A stretch of DNA of 64,000 nucleotides from Streptomyces sp. CA-210063 (GCF_024612015.1 NZ_CP102512.1:10354001-10418000); one strand, 5' to 3'. Positions 26,594 to 35,385 are shown, numbered from the stretch's first letter. Notes: generated from the sequence alone by a model not told the origin. Program-made: numbers and translations.

Positions 26594-27901
26594 TCACCTG
26601 GCGGCTCTGGGGGCGGCTGTGGCGCCTCTGTCCAGGTGCTGGTGAATGGTGCGGTGGAAGTGCTGGAGCCCGGGCTCGTTGCGTCCGAAGACGAAGTCGG
26701 TCCCGTCGAGGGCCTTCAGACCCTGCTGGACTCCGTAGGTGGTCGCGTAGTCCTCGTCGCGGACCACCTCGTGGAACCAGGCGCCGAACCGGTCGGCGGC
26801 CTGGCGTTCCTCCTCGGTGACCGCCGGTTCCCGCAGCAGGATGATCTGCTGGGTCACCGACTCGGTCGCCGTCCGGGGGAGTACCAGGGAGACGGCGATC
26901 TTCTGGCGCCAGCCGCCGGCGATCGCGAGGCCCGGGTAGAGCCAGTAGATGGGGCCGACACAGTCCCCGGGGTCACGCTGGTCCGGCGGCAGGTCGACCG
27001 CCTGCGCGATGGGGCGCAGGGCCGGTGCGATGCGCTGATGGGGGCCCCAGGTGTCGTGGGCCATCATGTTCGAGAGGTTCGTCTCGAACACCGTCTTGGG
27101 GTGCAGCGAGGCGAAGTGGTACGTCTCCAGATAGCCGTCGAGGGTGACCTTCCAGTTGGGACTGGTCAGCTCGCCGGTGGAGTAGTGGTGGCACTCCGCC
27201 AGCCGGAGGCCCTCCAGCAGGGGCTGCAGATCGCCCAGCCAACTGTCCAGGTCGGGCTCGGCCGCCGGGTCCAGCGAGACGAAGACGATCCCCGCGCGCT
27301 CCCCGGCCGGGAGCCTGACGAGGCTGCGGCCCTCGCGCGGGACCTCGCCGAAGGTCTTCTCGGCGTACACGCCCCGCAGCTCCCCGGCCAGGTCGTAGGA
27401 CCAGGAGTGGTACGGGCAGGTGAGCCGCTTCGACACCCCGCAGCCGGGTTCGAGGAGTTTGGCCCCCCGGTGCCGGCAGGCGTTGATCATCGCGTGCACC
27501 GCGCCCTGGCGGTCGCGGGTGATCAGTACGGGGATGCCGAGCACGTCGATCGCCTTGTACGTGTTCGGCCCGGGAAGCTCGCACGACATGGCTAGCGGCA
27601 GCGGGACACTGCGGTGGACGGCGTCCGTCTCGCGCTGCCAGCGGTCGGCGTCGAGGTAGTTGGCCACGGGTTCCGTCCACTGGCCGTCCGCCTCGTGCGT
27701 GGTGTTGTCGCGGTAGTGCGCCATCACCCGCTCGACGAGTTCGGCGGCCTCCCGCCGCATCGTCACGGAGGCGGCGTCGGTGGACCGGTCCTGGCTGATC
27801 CACGACGAGTACTCGGGGGTCGACGGGGCCGAGGGCGCCGACGTCGGCGACCTGCGCTCAGCGCCTGCTTCCCGAGTCTCCGGCGAACTGGTCTGGACCA
27901 C
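26594..27901 (-). CDS. Rieske non-heme iron oxygenase, alpha subunit (second copy)
   Basis: About 435 residues. Rieske ligands C142-x-H144 and C162-x2-H165 (INACRHRGAKLL and TCPYHSW). The mononuclear-iron region is in DGYLETYHFASLHP. The start is uncertain: the GTG at 27901 has GAGGA just before it and is preferred; the frame is open to 28003, but that extension is arginine/cysteine-rich and overlaps the regulatory dyad. It differs clearly from the oxygenase at 16402, so the pathway probably has two separate oxygenation steps. Heads the operon with the SDR, PEP-utiliser and ABM protein. Confidence 0.9.
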   Translation of the reverse strand: MVQTSSPETREAGAERRSPTSAPSAPSTPEYSSWISQDRSTDAASVTMRREAAELVERVMAHYRDNTTHEADGQWTEPVANYLDADRWQRETDAVHRSVPLPLAMSCELPGPNTYKAIDVLGIPVLITRDRQGAVHAMINACRHRGAKLLEPGCGVSKRLTCPYHSWSYDLAGELRGVYAEKTFGEVPREGRSLVRLPAGERAGIVFVSLDPAAEPDLDSWLGDLQPLLEGLRLAECHHYSTGELTSPNWKVTLDGYLETYHFASLHPKTVFETNLSNMMAHDTWGPHQRIAPALRPIAQAVDLPPDQRDPGDCVGPIYWLYPGLAIAGGWRQKIAVSLVLPRTATESVTQQIILLREPAVTEEERQAADRFGAWFHEVVRDEDYATTYGVQQGLKALDGTDFVFGRNEPGLQHFHRTIHQHLDRGATAAPRAAR

Positions 27902-27986
27902 GATGTCCTCACAATCCTCCCAGCCGCGAGCCGGTGACCGGCTTCGAAACGCGACGGCTGGGTTGTGACCGAAACGACAACAGGAC

Positions 27987-28009
27987 TTAGTGTGGTCTGT
28001 CAATAGAAA
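27987..28009. promoter_or_regulatory. 23-bp dyad TTAGTG-N11-TAGAAA between Rieske and VOC genes
   Basis: It matches 9 of 12 consensus positions and sits in the divergent promoter region, 85 bp from the Rieske start and 41 bp from the VOC start. Its half-sites closely resemble those of the dyad at 40493. Confidence 0.4.
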
Positions 28010-28050
28010 GTGGCGAAGTTGCCGCTCGGTGTCCCGTGGGGGTGGGCGTG

Positions 28051-28512
28051 ATGGTCATGACCCGGCCGTTCGAGGTGGGTGTCGTGGTGCGGGACCTGGA
28101 GCTGATGGAGCGCTTCTACTGCGAGGTGATCGGCTGTCGCGCCGAGCACCGCTCACGCGTACCGGAGTCCGTCGGGGGCCCGGCAGGGCTCGGCGGCGAG
28201 CTGGTGGTCGTCTGGCTCCGGGTGCCCTCCGGAGGGTGCGTCAAGTTGATCCTTCCCCGGTCGGCGCCGGTGTCGGCGGGTGCGGGTGCCTTGCCGGCCG
28301 GGCGGTCGGGACTGTCGTATCTCACCTTCCATCTCGACGACATGGACCCGGTGGTGGCGGCGCTGCCGGCCGCGGGTGCCCGGCCCCTGTCGGACCCGGT
28401 CGTCGTCCGGGCGCGCGGCCGGCGGATCAGCTTCTGGGCCGATCCGGAGGGCAATGCCGTCGAGTTGGTGGACGCGCGGGGTCACGATGAGGGTTCTGGG
28501 CGTAGTAATTAG
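28051..28512 (+). CDS. VOC family (glyoxalase/dioxygenase-fold) protein
   Basis: A 153-residue vicinal-oxygen-chelate protein with two betaalphabetabetabeta modules (FEVGVVVRDLELMERFYCEVIG; LSYLTFHLDDMDPVV) and the terminal FWADPEGNAVELVD. Such proteins are isomerases, epimerases or extradiol-type dioxygenases acting through a bound metal. The ATG at 28051 after GGGGGTGGG is preferred to upstream GTGs. It stands between the two divergent catabolic operons and ends inside a weak regulatory dyad. Confidence 0.85.
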   Translation: MVMTRPFEVGVVVRDLELMERFYCEVIGCRAEHRSRVPESVGGPAGLGGELVVVWLRVPSGGCVKLILPRSAPVSAGAGALPAGRSGLSYLTFHLDDMDPVVAALPAAGARPLSDPVVVRARGRRISFWADPEGNAVELVDARGHDEGSGRSN

Positions 28513-28528
28513 AGACGCTGTTCAGTAA
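28506..28528. promoter_or_regulatory. Second, half-degenerate dyad upstream of the E1alpha operon
   Basis: The right half-site CAGTAA is perfect, while the left half (TAATTA) is poor. Its centre (AGACGCT) is shared with the dyad at 41408. It lies 15 bp upstream of the strong dyad at 28544, giving a tandem arrangement. Confidence 0.35.
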
Positions 28529-28543
28529 GGTGCCCCGTGTTGG

Positions 28544-28566
28544 TTACTGTAGACCGGCACAAGTAA
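28544..28566. promoter_or_regulatory. 23-bp dyad TTACTG-N11-AAGTAA before the E1-E2 operon
   Basis: It matches 11 of 12 consensus positions, one of the two best copies. It ends 42 bp before the ATG at 28609, the same distance as the copy before the tetR gene at 32837. Confidence 0.65.
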
Positions 28567-28608
28567 GTCCGATTGCTTGGCAACCTCCCTCGGGCGAAGG
28601 GGCGGACG

Positions 28609-29613
28609 ATGGCTCAACGAGCGTCGACGGCGTCGAAGAAATCCCCTCAGGTCAGCACGCAGGTCATCAGGGACCTGCACGAGCGCATGGTGCGCATCCG
28701 GCTGTTCGAGACCGAGGCGGGAAAACTCATGGAGGCCGGCAAACTGCCCGGCTTCCTCCACCTCTATGTCGGCCAGGAAGCCGTCGCCGCGGGCGTGATG
28801 GCGGCCCTGCGCGACGACGACCAGATCACCTCCACCCACCGCGGCCACGGGCACGCCGTGGCCAAGGGGGTGGGCTTCCGCGAGATGTACGCGGAGCTGT
28901 ACGGCCGGGTCACCGGCGCGTGCCTCGGCCGCGGCGGAAGCATGCACATCAACGACCTCACCCGCGGCATGCTCGGCGCCAACGGCATCGTCGGGGCGGG
29001 CGTCCCGATCGCCGTGGGCGCCGCCTTCGCCGCCCGCTACAAGGGCGAGGACAGCGTCGCCGTGACCTTCTTCGGCGACGGCGCCACCAACATCGGCGCC
29101 TTCCACGAGGGCGCCAACATGGCCGCGATCCTCGGCCTGCCCGTCGTCTTCGTCTGTGAGAACAACGGCTACGCGGAGTTCACCCCGCAGTCCGGGCACA
29201 TGCTCCTCACCGATGTCGCCGACCGGGCCGCCGCCTACGGCATGCCCAGCGTGATCGTCGACGGCATGGACGCGGTCGCCGTCCACCGCGCCGCCACCGA
29301 AGCCGTCGAACGGGCCCGGGCCGGCGCGGGCCCGATGATGATCGAGGCCAAGACCTACCGCTTCTTCGACCACCAGGGCGTCAAGGGTCTGCGTCACCCC
29401 TACCGCTCGGACGAGGAGGTCGCCGAGTGGAAGTCCCGCGACCCCATCGACCTGATCGAGGCCCGGGCGGTCGCCGACGGCACCGCGACCCGTGCGGAGC
29501 TGGACGACGTATGGCAGCGCACGCGCGACGAGATCGCCGACGCCATCGCGTACGCCGAGGCGAGCCCGCTGCCCGACCCCGCCGACCTGCTGCTCAACGT
29601 CTACTCGGGATGA
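28609..29613 (+). CDS. TPP-dependent 2-oxoacid/acetoin dehydrogenase E1 alpha subunit
   Basis: A 334-residue E1 alpha protein. The thiamine-diphosphate motif runs from GDGATNIGAFHEG to ENN, and HRGHGHAVAKG and CLGRGGSMH are typical of acetoin-dehydrogenase/PdhA-like enzymes. It decarboxylates a 2-oxoacid (or cleaves acetoin) and passes the acyl group to lipoyl-E2. ATG at 28609 with AAGGGGCGG upstream. Its stop overlaps the E1 beta start (ATGA). Complete E1alpha-E1beta-E2 set; substrate not readable, but a branched 2-oxoacid yielding isobutyryl-CoA would suit icmF. Confidence 0.9.
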   Translation: MAQRASTASKKSPQVSTQVIRDLHERMVRIRLFETEAGKLMEAGKLPGFLHLYVGQEAVAAGVMAALRDDDQITSTHRGHGHAVAKGVGFREMYAELYGRVTGACLGRGGSMHINDLTRGMLGANGIVGAGVPIAVGAAFAARYKGEDSVAVTFFGDGATNIGAFHEGANMAAILGLPVVFVCENNGYAEFTPQSGHMLLTDVADRAAAYGMPSVIVDGMDAVAVHRAATEAVERARAGAGPMMIEAKTYRFFDHQGVKGLRHPYRSDEEVAEWKSRDPIDLIEARAVADGTATRAELDDVWQRTRDEIADAIAYAEASPLPDPADLLLNVYSG

Positions 29614-30644
29614 CCGCCATGACCACCACCACCGAGGCACCGGCCGTCACCCCGGTCGCCGCCCCCCGCAAGCTCTCCTACGTCAAGGCCTTCAACGAGG
29701 GACTCGCGCAGGCCATGCGCGAGGACGAGAACGTCTTCGTCGCAGGCGAGGACGTGGCCGGATACGGCGGCGTGTTCCGTATGTTCGACAACCTGCTCGA
29801 CGAGTTCGGCCCCCGCCGCATGATCGACACCCCGATCTCCGAGGCCGCCCTGGTCGGCCTCGGCGTGGGAGCCGCCGCCCGGGGTCTGCGTCCCGTCGTC
29901 GACCTGATGTTCATGGACTTCATCGGCGTCTGCCTCGACCAGATCGTCAACCAGGCCGCCAAGATGAAGTACATGTTCGGCGGCGGCCTGTCCGTGCCGC
30001 TCACCATCACCACCGCCTCCGGCGCGGGCCTCGGCGCCGCCGCCCAACACAGCCAGAGCCTTGAGGCCTGGCTCGCCCATGTGCCCGGCCTCAAGGTGGT
30101 GATGCCGAGCGACGCGTACTCCGCCAAGGGCCTGACCGTCTCGGCCATCCGGGACGACAACCCGGTCGTCGTCATGCTCAACAAGGTCCTCCTCGGCAGC
30201 ACCAGCGAGGTGCCCGAGGAGATCTACGGCATCCCGCTGGGCCAGGCGCACACCGCGCGGCAGGGCTCCGACGTCACCGTGATCGCCCTCGGCCGCATGG
30301 TGGGGGAGGCCCTCGCGGCGGCCGACGAACTCGCCGCCGAGGGCGTGGAGATCGAGGTGATCGACCCCCGCACCGTGCAGCCGCTGGACACCGAGACGAT
30401 GTTCGCCTCCGTCCGCCGCACCAACCGGGTCCTCGTGGTGCACGAGGCCGTCACCTTCGGCGGGCTCGGCGCGGAGATCGCCGCCCAGATCCAGGACACG
30501 GTCTTCGACTACCTGGACGCGCCGGTCCTGCGCATCGGCGCCCCCTTCTCCCCGGTGCCCTTCTCCCCGGTCCTGGAGAAGGCGTACGTGCCCGATCGCG
30601 CCCGCATCGCCCAGGGCTGCCGGCGCCTCCTCGAAAGGTCGTGA
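29610..30644 (+). CDS. TPP-dependent 2-oxoacid/acetoin dehydrogenase E1 beta subunit
   Basis: A 344-residue transketolase-type E1 beta (LSYVKAFNEGLAQAM, GEDVAGYGGVFR, DTPISEAALVGLGVGAA, and the C-terminal VVHEAVTFGGLGAEI). Forms the heterotetramer with the upstream alpha subunit. The ATG at 29610 overlaps the alpha stop; a second in-frame ATG nine bases later is an alternative. The C-terminus has GAPFSPVPFSPVLE, the usual pocket loop. Its stop overlaps the E2 start (GTGA). Confidence 0.9.
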   Translation: MTAMTTTTEAPAVTPVAAPRKLSYVKAFNEGLAQAMREDENVFVAGEDVAGYGGVFRMFDNLLDEFGPRRMIDTPISEAALVGLGVGAAARGLRPVVDLMFMDFIGVCLDQIVNQAAKMKYMFGGGLSVPLTITTASGAGLGAAAQHSQSLEAWLAHVPGLKVVMPSDAYSAKGLTVSAIRDDNPVVVMLNKVLLGSTSEVPEEIYGIPLGQAHTARQGSDVTVIALGRMVGEALAAADELAAEGVEIEVIDPRTVQPLDTETMFASVRRTNRVLVVHEAVTFGGLGAEIAAQIQDTVFDYLDAPVLRIGAPFSPVPFSPVLEKAYVPDRARIAQGCRRLLERS

Positions 30645-32059
30645 CCGACGTGGCGGTCGAGATCCTGCTGCCGAAGATCGGCCTGACCATGCAGGAAGGC
30701 ACGATCGACGAATGGCTGGTGCCCACCGGCGCCGCCGTCACGGAGGGCGACGCACTGCTGCGGCTGGCCACCGACAAGGTCGACGTGGACGTCGAGGCGG
30801 AGGCCGGGGGACTGTTCCACCCGGTGGTCCCGGCGGGCGCCACCGTGCCGGCCGGGGCCCTCATCGGCTGGCTGCTGGCCGAAGGCGAGCAGCCACCGGA
30901 CCCGGGGGGTACGCCGATGCCCGCCGGGTCCGGGTCCAGTGCGGGCGCGGCCGCCCTGCCGGCCCTCGGCGGCGATGCGGGCACGACCGCCGTGCCGGCC
31001 CTCATGGGTACCGGTGGTGCCGCCGTGGCGCCCTCCGTCAACGGCACCGCCGGCCGGCTGCCGTCCTCACCGAACGCCCGGCGGGTCGCCGCGGCCGCCG
31101 ACATCGATCTCACCGCCGTACGCGGCACGGGACCGGGCGGCCGGATCGTCTCCGAGGACGTGGAGGAGTTCCTCGCCGCCCTCCCCGGCGACGTCGTCGC
31201 ACCGGTCCCGCCGGGCGGCACCTCCTCCTCGCCGCTGGTCCGCAAGCTGGCGAAGGAGCGGGGCATCGACCTCTCCGGCGTGAACGGCACCGGGCCGGGC
31301 GGCCGGATCCGCCGGTCCGACCTCGACGCCGTCACGCCGGCGCCTGCTCGCCGGAACGTGGACCCGCAGCCCGGCGACGTCCTCCCGCTCACCGGGATGC
31401 GCGGCACGATCGCCCGCAGGATGCACGCCAGCCTCCAGGAGATGGCACAGCTGACGCACGGCTACGAGGTGCGGATGGACGCCGTGGTGTCCCTGCGGGA
31501 CCGGCTCAAGGAGGAGTGGGCCGACAGCGAACTGCCGGTGCCCACCCTCAACGACTTCCTGCTGAAGGCCGCCGCTCTCGCCCTGCGGGAGCACCCGTTG
31601 CTCAACGCGACGGTGCGGGAGGACGGCATCCATCTGCTCGACGGCATCCACCTGGGCTTCGCGGTGGCCGTTCCGGGCGGCCTCATGGTCCCGGTGATCG
31701 AGGACGCGGTGGCGCTGCCGCTGCCCGAGATCGCGCGCCGGTCGAGGGCCCTGGCCCAGGCCGCGCGCGAGGGGCGGATCTCCCCCGCCCAACTGGAAGG
31801 GGCCACCTTCACCGTCAGCTCGCTCGGCGGATACGGCGTCGACTTCTTCACCCCCGTGATCAACCCCGGCAATGTCGCGATCCTCGGGGTGGGCAGGCTC
31901 AGGGACGGCGTCGAGTGGGTGGACGACAGGCCGCTGCGCACGCGGGTGCTCACGCTGAGCCTCACCTTCGACCACCGCGCCGTCGACGGGGCACCCGCCG
32001 CCGAATATCTGCGCACGGTCGGTGAACTGCTGAGCAAGCCCCTCCGCCTGCTGATGTGA
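30641..32059 (+). CDS. Dihydrolipoamide acyltransferase (E2) with two peripheral-subunit-binding domains
   Basis: A 472-residue E2. Lipoyl domain at 1-85 with the lipoylated K46 in ATDKVDVD, a Gly/Ala/Pro-rich linker, then two E3/E1-binding domains, 142-178 (SSPNARRVA to GGRIVSEDV) and 197-230 (SPLVRKLAK to GGRIRRSDLD). The acyltransferase core runs from ~245 to the end with H445 and D449 in DHRAVDG. Most bacterial E2 proteins have only one such binding domain. No E3 (dihydrolipoamide dehydrogenase) gene lies in the window, so a housekeeping E3 is presumably shared. GTG start overlaps the E1 beta stop. Confidence 0.9.
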   Translation: MTDVAVEILLPKIGLTMQEGTIDEWLVPTGAAVTEGDALLRLATDKVDVDVEAEAGGLFHPVVPAGATVPAGALIGWLLAEGEQPPDPGGTPMPAGSGSSAGAAALPALGGDAGTTAVPALMGTGGAAVAPSVNGTAGRLPSSPNARRVAAAADIDLTAVRGTGPGGRIVSEDVEEFLAALPGDVVAPVPPGGTSSSPLVRKLAKERGIDLSGVNGTGPGGRIRRSDLDAVTPAPARRNVDPQPGDVLPLTGMRGTIARRMHASLQEMAQLTHGYEVRMDAVVSLRDRLKEEWADSELPVPTLNDFLLKAAALALREHPLLNATVREDGIHLLDGIHLGFAVAVPGGLMVPVIEDAVALPLPEIARRSRALAQAAREGRISPAQLEGATFTVSSLGGYGVDFFTPVINPGNVAILGVGRLRDGVEWVDDRPLRTRVLTLSLTFDHRAVDGAPAAEYLRTVGELLSKPLRLLM

Positions 32060-32067
32060 TCGCGGTT

Positions 32068-32094
32068 CTAGGGGGCTTTCAAAACACCCCCTAG
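32068..32094. terminator. Bidirectional hairpin between E2 and tetR
   Basis: CTAGGGGG / CCCCCTAG arms (8 bp, perfect) flank an AT-containing 11-nt loop, 9 bp after the E2 stop. The right arm contains the stop codon of the convergent tetR gene. Confidence 0.7.
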
Positions 32095-32696
32095 GTGGTC
32101 GGGTCGGCGATCCGCTCCGAGAGTTCGCCGACCTCGCGGACGAAGGAGCGGTGCCCCAGCGACCGGTAGACGTCGTCGCCCCGCACCTGTGAGATCGTCG
32201 CGGTCTCCAGCAGCGCCAGCAGGCCCAGGCCGATCACCGCCGCCTCGGCGTCGGAGGCGGACGCGCGGGCCTTGCGGATCAACCGCATCAGCTCGTCCAG
32301 CAACTCCGTACGGCTCTCCTGGCGCAGCGCCTCCGCATCCTGGCTCATGCCGGCCGACGACACGAAGAACACGGTGGCGGCGGACCGGTGTTCGCCCATC
32401 CAGGCCAGCAGCGTGGTGACCGCCGCTCCGATGTCCGTGCCGGGTTCATGGGCTTCCGTGATCGCGTGCAGCTGCTCGCGCAGCGCGGTGGCGAACACCC
32501 GCATCCCCTCCGCCAGGACCTGGTCCTTGGAGGAGAAGTGGTAGTACACCGCTGCCGAGGTCATCTCCGCACGAGCGGCGATGTCGGCCACCGTCACCTC
32601 GTCCGGCGGCTGGGTGGCGAACAACTCGGTGGCTGCTTCGATCACCCACTGCTTGCGCGACGGACGGTGAGCGGCGCGGGTCCGGGAGGTCGTCAT
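32091..32696 (-). CDS. TetR family transcriptional regulator (A)
   Basis: A 201-residue TetR protein. The N-terminal HTH reads RKQWVIEAATELFATQ, VTVADIAARAEMTSAAVYYHF; the ligand-binding C-terminal half is leucine/alanine-rich. It is divergent from a second tetR, with 140 bp between them holding one strong 23-bp dyad. Autoregulation and control of the surrounding operons are likely, by analogy with acyl-CoA-responsive TetR repressors of catabolic clusters. Confidence 0.92.
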   Translation of the reverse strand: MTTSRTRAAHRPSRKQWVIEAATELFATQPPDEVTVADIAARAEMTSAAVYYHFSSKDQVLAEGMRVFATALREQLHAITEAHEPGTDIGAAVTTLLAWMGEHRSAATVFFVSSAGMSQDAEALRQESRTELLDELMRLIRKARASASDAEAAVIGLGLLALLETATISQVRGDDVYRSLGHRSFVREVGELSERIADPTT

Positions 32697-32771
32697 GATG
32701 TCAAGTATGCCGGGCCGCGAGTGTCCCAGAGCCCCATAAGCAGCAGGAATTATGCTGACGGGTGGTGGAAG

Positions 32772-32794
32772 TTACTGGATAGGATCCTCAGTAC
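32772..32794. promoter_or_regulatory. 23-bp dyad TTACTG-N11-CAGTAC between the two tetR genes
   Basis: It matches 11 of 12 consensus positions; TACTG and CAGTA arms are perfectly complementary. 42 bp before the start of tetR B and 75 bp before tetR A, so a single repressor dimer could control both promoters. Confidence 0.65.
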
Positions 32795-32836
32795 GCAGGG
32801 CCCACGGACGCGGGTTCACGGCAGTCGGCAGGGAGC

Positions 32837-33502
32837 ATGATGGCCACCACGAAGAACGGCAAGCAGCCCGCCCACCGGCCCTCGCGGCGGCAGCACATCA
32901 TCACCGCCGCCGTGCGGGTGTTCGGCCGCAACGGGTTCGCGGAGACCAGCATCCAGGACATCGCGGACGAGGCCCAAGTGGTGCCGACGGCCGTCTACTA
33001 CCACTTCGACGGCAAGGAAGAACTGCTCGAACTCGCCATGCGACGGGTCTTCGACCAGCTGAACGCGGTCGTGGAGGCGGCCCGTCCGGAGTCCGAGCCG
33101 GGTGACGCGGAGAGTCTGATCCGTGTCATCGACGCCGTGTGGGACTGGGTGGAGCAGAACCCGGACGAGGCCCGGCTGTACCAGGTCCAGGTCGCCTCGG
33201 CCAACGGCAGCGTCAAGCTGCTGCGGGACGAGTTCGAGCAGCGCCACATCCAGCGCGGCTACGACTATCTGCCCGAGGGCACCACCCGCAGTCCCCGGGC
33301 GGCGAAGGCCCGGCACGCGGCACAGGCGCTCGCGGTCCGCACGCTGATCAGTACGACCATGCTCGTCACCGCGCTGCGGGCGGAGGGAGGGCCGCTGTCC
33401 CGACTGCCCTCCCGGTCCGTGCTGGAGGCGGTCAGGGCGCTGGCACTGCGCATCGTCGCCACCGAGCAGAACCCGGCGAAGCCGGCCACGTCCCGGAGCT
33501 GA
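32837..33502 (+). CDS. TetR family transcriptional regulator (B)
   Basis: A 221-residue TetR protein: HTH in RRQHIITAAVRVFGRNGF, TSIQDIADEAQVVPTAVYYHF; a longer C-terminal domain than regulator A, with EARLYQVQVASANG. AGGGAG precedes ATGATG at 32837. Shares its promoter region and operator with regulator A, although the two proteins are only distantly similar, so they probably sense different ligands. It converges with the SDR gene at 33509, with only 6 bp between stops. Confidence 0.92.
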   Translation: MMATTKNGKQPAHRPSRRQHIITAAVRVFGRNGFAETSIQDIADEAQVVPTAVYYHFDGKEELLELAMRRVFDQLNAVVEAARPESEPGDAESLIRVIDAVWDWVEQNPDEARLYQVQVASANGSVKLLRDEFEQRHIQRGYDYLPEGTTRSPRAAKARHAAQALAVRTLISTTMLVTALRAEGGPLSRLPSRSVLEAVRALALRIVATEQNPAKPATSRS

Positions 33503-33508
33503 GGCGCT

Positions 33509-34213
33509 TCACCAGGACAGTGCCTCGCGGTCGGCGAACAGCCCGCCCGTCGTCCCGTCACCCTCGGGAAGGGTCGCCAGCCAGACCGGGGTGTCCGCAC
33601 CCTCCTCCGGACCGCGCGGAGCGGACGGGCCGCCCATACCGCTGCGGGTCCAGCCGGGGTCGGCGGCGTTGACCAGGACGCCCGTGCCGGCCAACTCGGC
33701 GGCGAGCATACGCGTCAGGGCGTTGAGCGCCGCCTTGGAGATCCGGTAGGCGGGGTGCCGCCCGGAGTCCATCAGCGCCAGCGAACCGTACGAGCTGGTC
33801 ACGTTCACGACCCGCCCGTAGCCGGCCTCCACCATGCCCGGGACGACGCCCTGCGCCACACGCCAGGCGCCGGTGAGGTTCGTGTCCAGTGTCGAGCGCA
33901 GGATGTCCTCGTCGACGTACGGGGGCCGCAGTTCCCCGTCCAGGGACACTCCCGCGTTGTTCACCAGGACGTCGATCCCGCCGGTCAGCTCCCGTGCCTC
34001 CCGGACCGCTTCGCTGACGCTCTTCGCGGAGGTCACGTCCAGCGCCAGCGGCAGTGCCGCCGGGCCGAGGTCACGGCACGCCTCCTCGGCCGCCGCCCGA
34101 TCGCGCGCCCCGACCAGGACCCGCAGCCCCCGGTCCGCGAGCTGTCGGCCGATCTCCAGGCCGATTCCGCGGGCCCCGCCCGTGACGAGTGCGGTTCTGC
34201 TGCCGTACTGCAT
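33509..34213 (-). CDS. SDR family oxidoreductase
   Basis: A 234-residue SDR: TGGARGIGLEIGRQL at the N-terminus, NNAGVSLDGE, SSYGS and YRISKAALN (YxxxK). The end, DPGWTRSGMGG...GGLFADRE, resembles carbonyl-reductase-like SDRs acting on free carbonyls. Last gene of the six-gene minus-strand operon that begins at 40413. Confidence 0.87.
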   Translation of the reverse strand: MQYGSRTALVTGGARGIGLEIGRQLADRGLRVLVGARDRAAAEEACRDLGPAALPLALDVTSAKSVSEAVREARELTGGIDVLVNNAGVSLDGELRPPYVDEDILRSTLDTNLTGAWRVAQGVVPGMVEAGYGRVVNVTSSYGSLALMDSGRHPAYRISKAALNALTRMLAAELAGTGVLVNAADPGWTRSGMGGPSAPRGPEEGADTPVWLATLPEGDGTTGGLFADREALSW

Positions 34214-34230
34214 GGCGGTGTCCGCCCCTT

Positions 34231-35385
34231 TCACACCGTGAGGACCGAGCAGGCGCTGATGCCGGGCGCCCCGTACACATGGGTGAAGCCCACCCGGGGA
34301 GCGCCCGGCACCTGCACACCGGGCGCCCGGCCCTGCAACTGTCGTACGACCTCGTGGAACTGGCGCAGCCCCGAGGCGCCGACGGGCTCCCCGCCGGCCA
34401 GACAACCGCCGTCGGTGTTGACCGGTATCCGGCCCGTCGGATCGGTGGCCCCGGAGGCCAGCAGTTCCTCCTGCTCGCCGTGGCCGCACAGCCCGGTCTC
34501 CGCCAGGTGGATCAGCTCCGAGCCGCTGTCGGTGTCCTGCAACTGGGCGACCTGTACGTCCGCGGGCCGCACCCCCGCCGTGCGGAACACAGCCTCCGCG
34601 GCGTCGACGCTGGGGCTGCGGTGCGGCCCCGGGGGCAGCCAGGGCGAGAACACCTCGAACGAGCCGAACCGCCGGGTCCTGAAGGCCAACGACGCCACCC
34701 TGACCGGTCGTTCGCACAGGTCGAACGCGCGGTCGCCGAGCGCGAGCACCAGGGCCGCCGCGCCCTGTCCCGGTGAGCAGAACATGTACTGGGTGAGCGG
34801 GGGACTGACCTCGGCGGAGTCCAGGATCTCCCGCTCCGTCAGCGGCTTGCGCCGCCAGGCCAGAGGGTGGTCCGCGCCGTTGCGGAAGGCCCGCGCCGCC
34901 ACCATCGCCAGTGCCCGCTCCGAGATCCCGTGCTCGTACAGGTACCGCTGGGTCTTCAGCGCGAAGAACTGGGTCGTGAGCATCATGCCGGTCTCGGCGT
35001 ACCAGTCGCCCAGCCCGTAGCGGGCCGCGGAGACATGGAACGCGCCCCGCTCGTGCTTGTCGAACCCCACCGCCAGTCCCAGGGAGGCCTCGCCCGCGCG
35101 CAGCGCGTTGGCCACCGTGAGCACGGTGGAGGCGCCGGTCGCGCAGCCGTTCTGCACGTTGACGAACGGCACTCCGGTCAGGCCCAGCCGGCCCACCAGC
35201 GTGTCGGGCTTGCCGGACACGTCGGAGCCGCCGGCCGCGTAGCCGATGTCCTCCCAGGCGACACCGGCGTCGGCCAGCGCCTCGCGCACCGCACGCTCGG
35301 CCATGTCCATTCCGGTGACGCTCTCGTCGCGGCCGAAGGGATGCATGCCGCATCCGACCACGTACACGTCGTCGGTCCGGCTCAT
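34231..35385 (-). CDS. Thiolase-fold lipid-transfer-type protein, probable Ltp2-like retro-aldolase
   Basis: A 384-residue thiolase-superfamily protein. Cys81 is kept (VQNGCATGAST), but the thiolase GHP histidine is replaced by Glu333 in GGEPVGASGLRQ, and the C-terminus reads THVYGAPG (Tyr371) instead of the second-Cys motif. This pattern is that of the SCP-x/Ltp subgroup which, with a DUF35 partner, cleaves tertiary-alcohol CoA thioesters by a retro-aldol reaction (as Ltp2 in steroid side-chain degradation). The DUF35 gene is directly upstream, overlapping by 4 bp. A role in shortening a branched or ring-bearing side chain is inferred. Confidence 0.8.
   Translation of the reverse strand: MSRTDDVYVVGCGMHPFGRDESVTGMDMAERAVREALADAGVAWEDIGYAAGGSDVSGKPDTLVGRLGLTGVPFVNVQNGCATGASTVLTVANALRAGEASLGLAVGFDKHERGAFHVSAARYGLGDWYAETGMMLTTQFFALKTQRYLYEHGISERALAMVAARAFRNGADHPLAWRRKPLTEREILDSAEVSPPLTQYMFCSPGQGAAALVLALGDRAFDLCERPVRVASLAFRTRRFGSFEVFSPWLPPGPHRSPSVDAAEAVFRTAGVRPADVQVAQLQDTDSGSELIHLAETGLCGHGEQEELLASGATDPTGRIPVNTDGGCLAGGEPVGASGLRQFHEVVRQLQGRAPGVQVPGAPRVGFTHVYGAPGISACSVLTV

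Noticed and set aside
27902..28003. Extended N-terminus of the second Rieske oxygenase (start at 28003)
   Set aside because: Arg/Cys-rich sequence without family similarity, overlapping the regulatory dyad; the GTG at 27901 with GAGGA is better placed.
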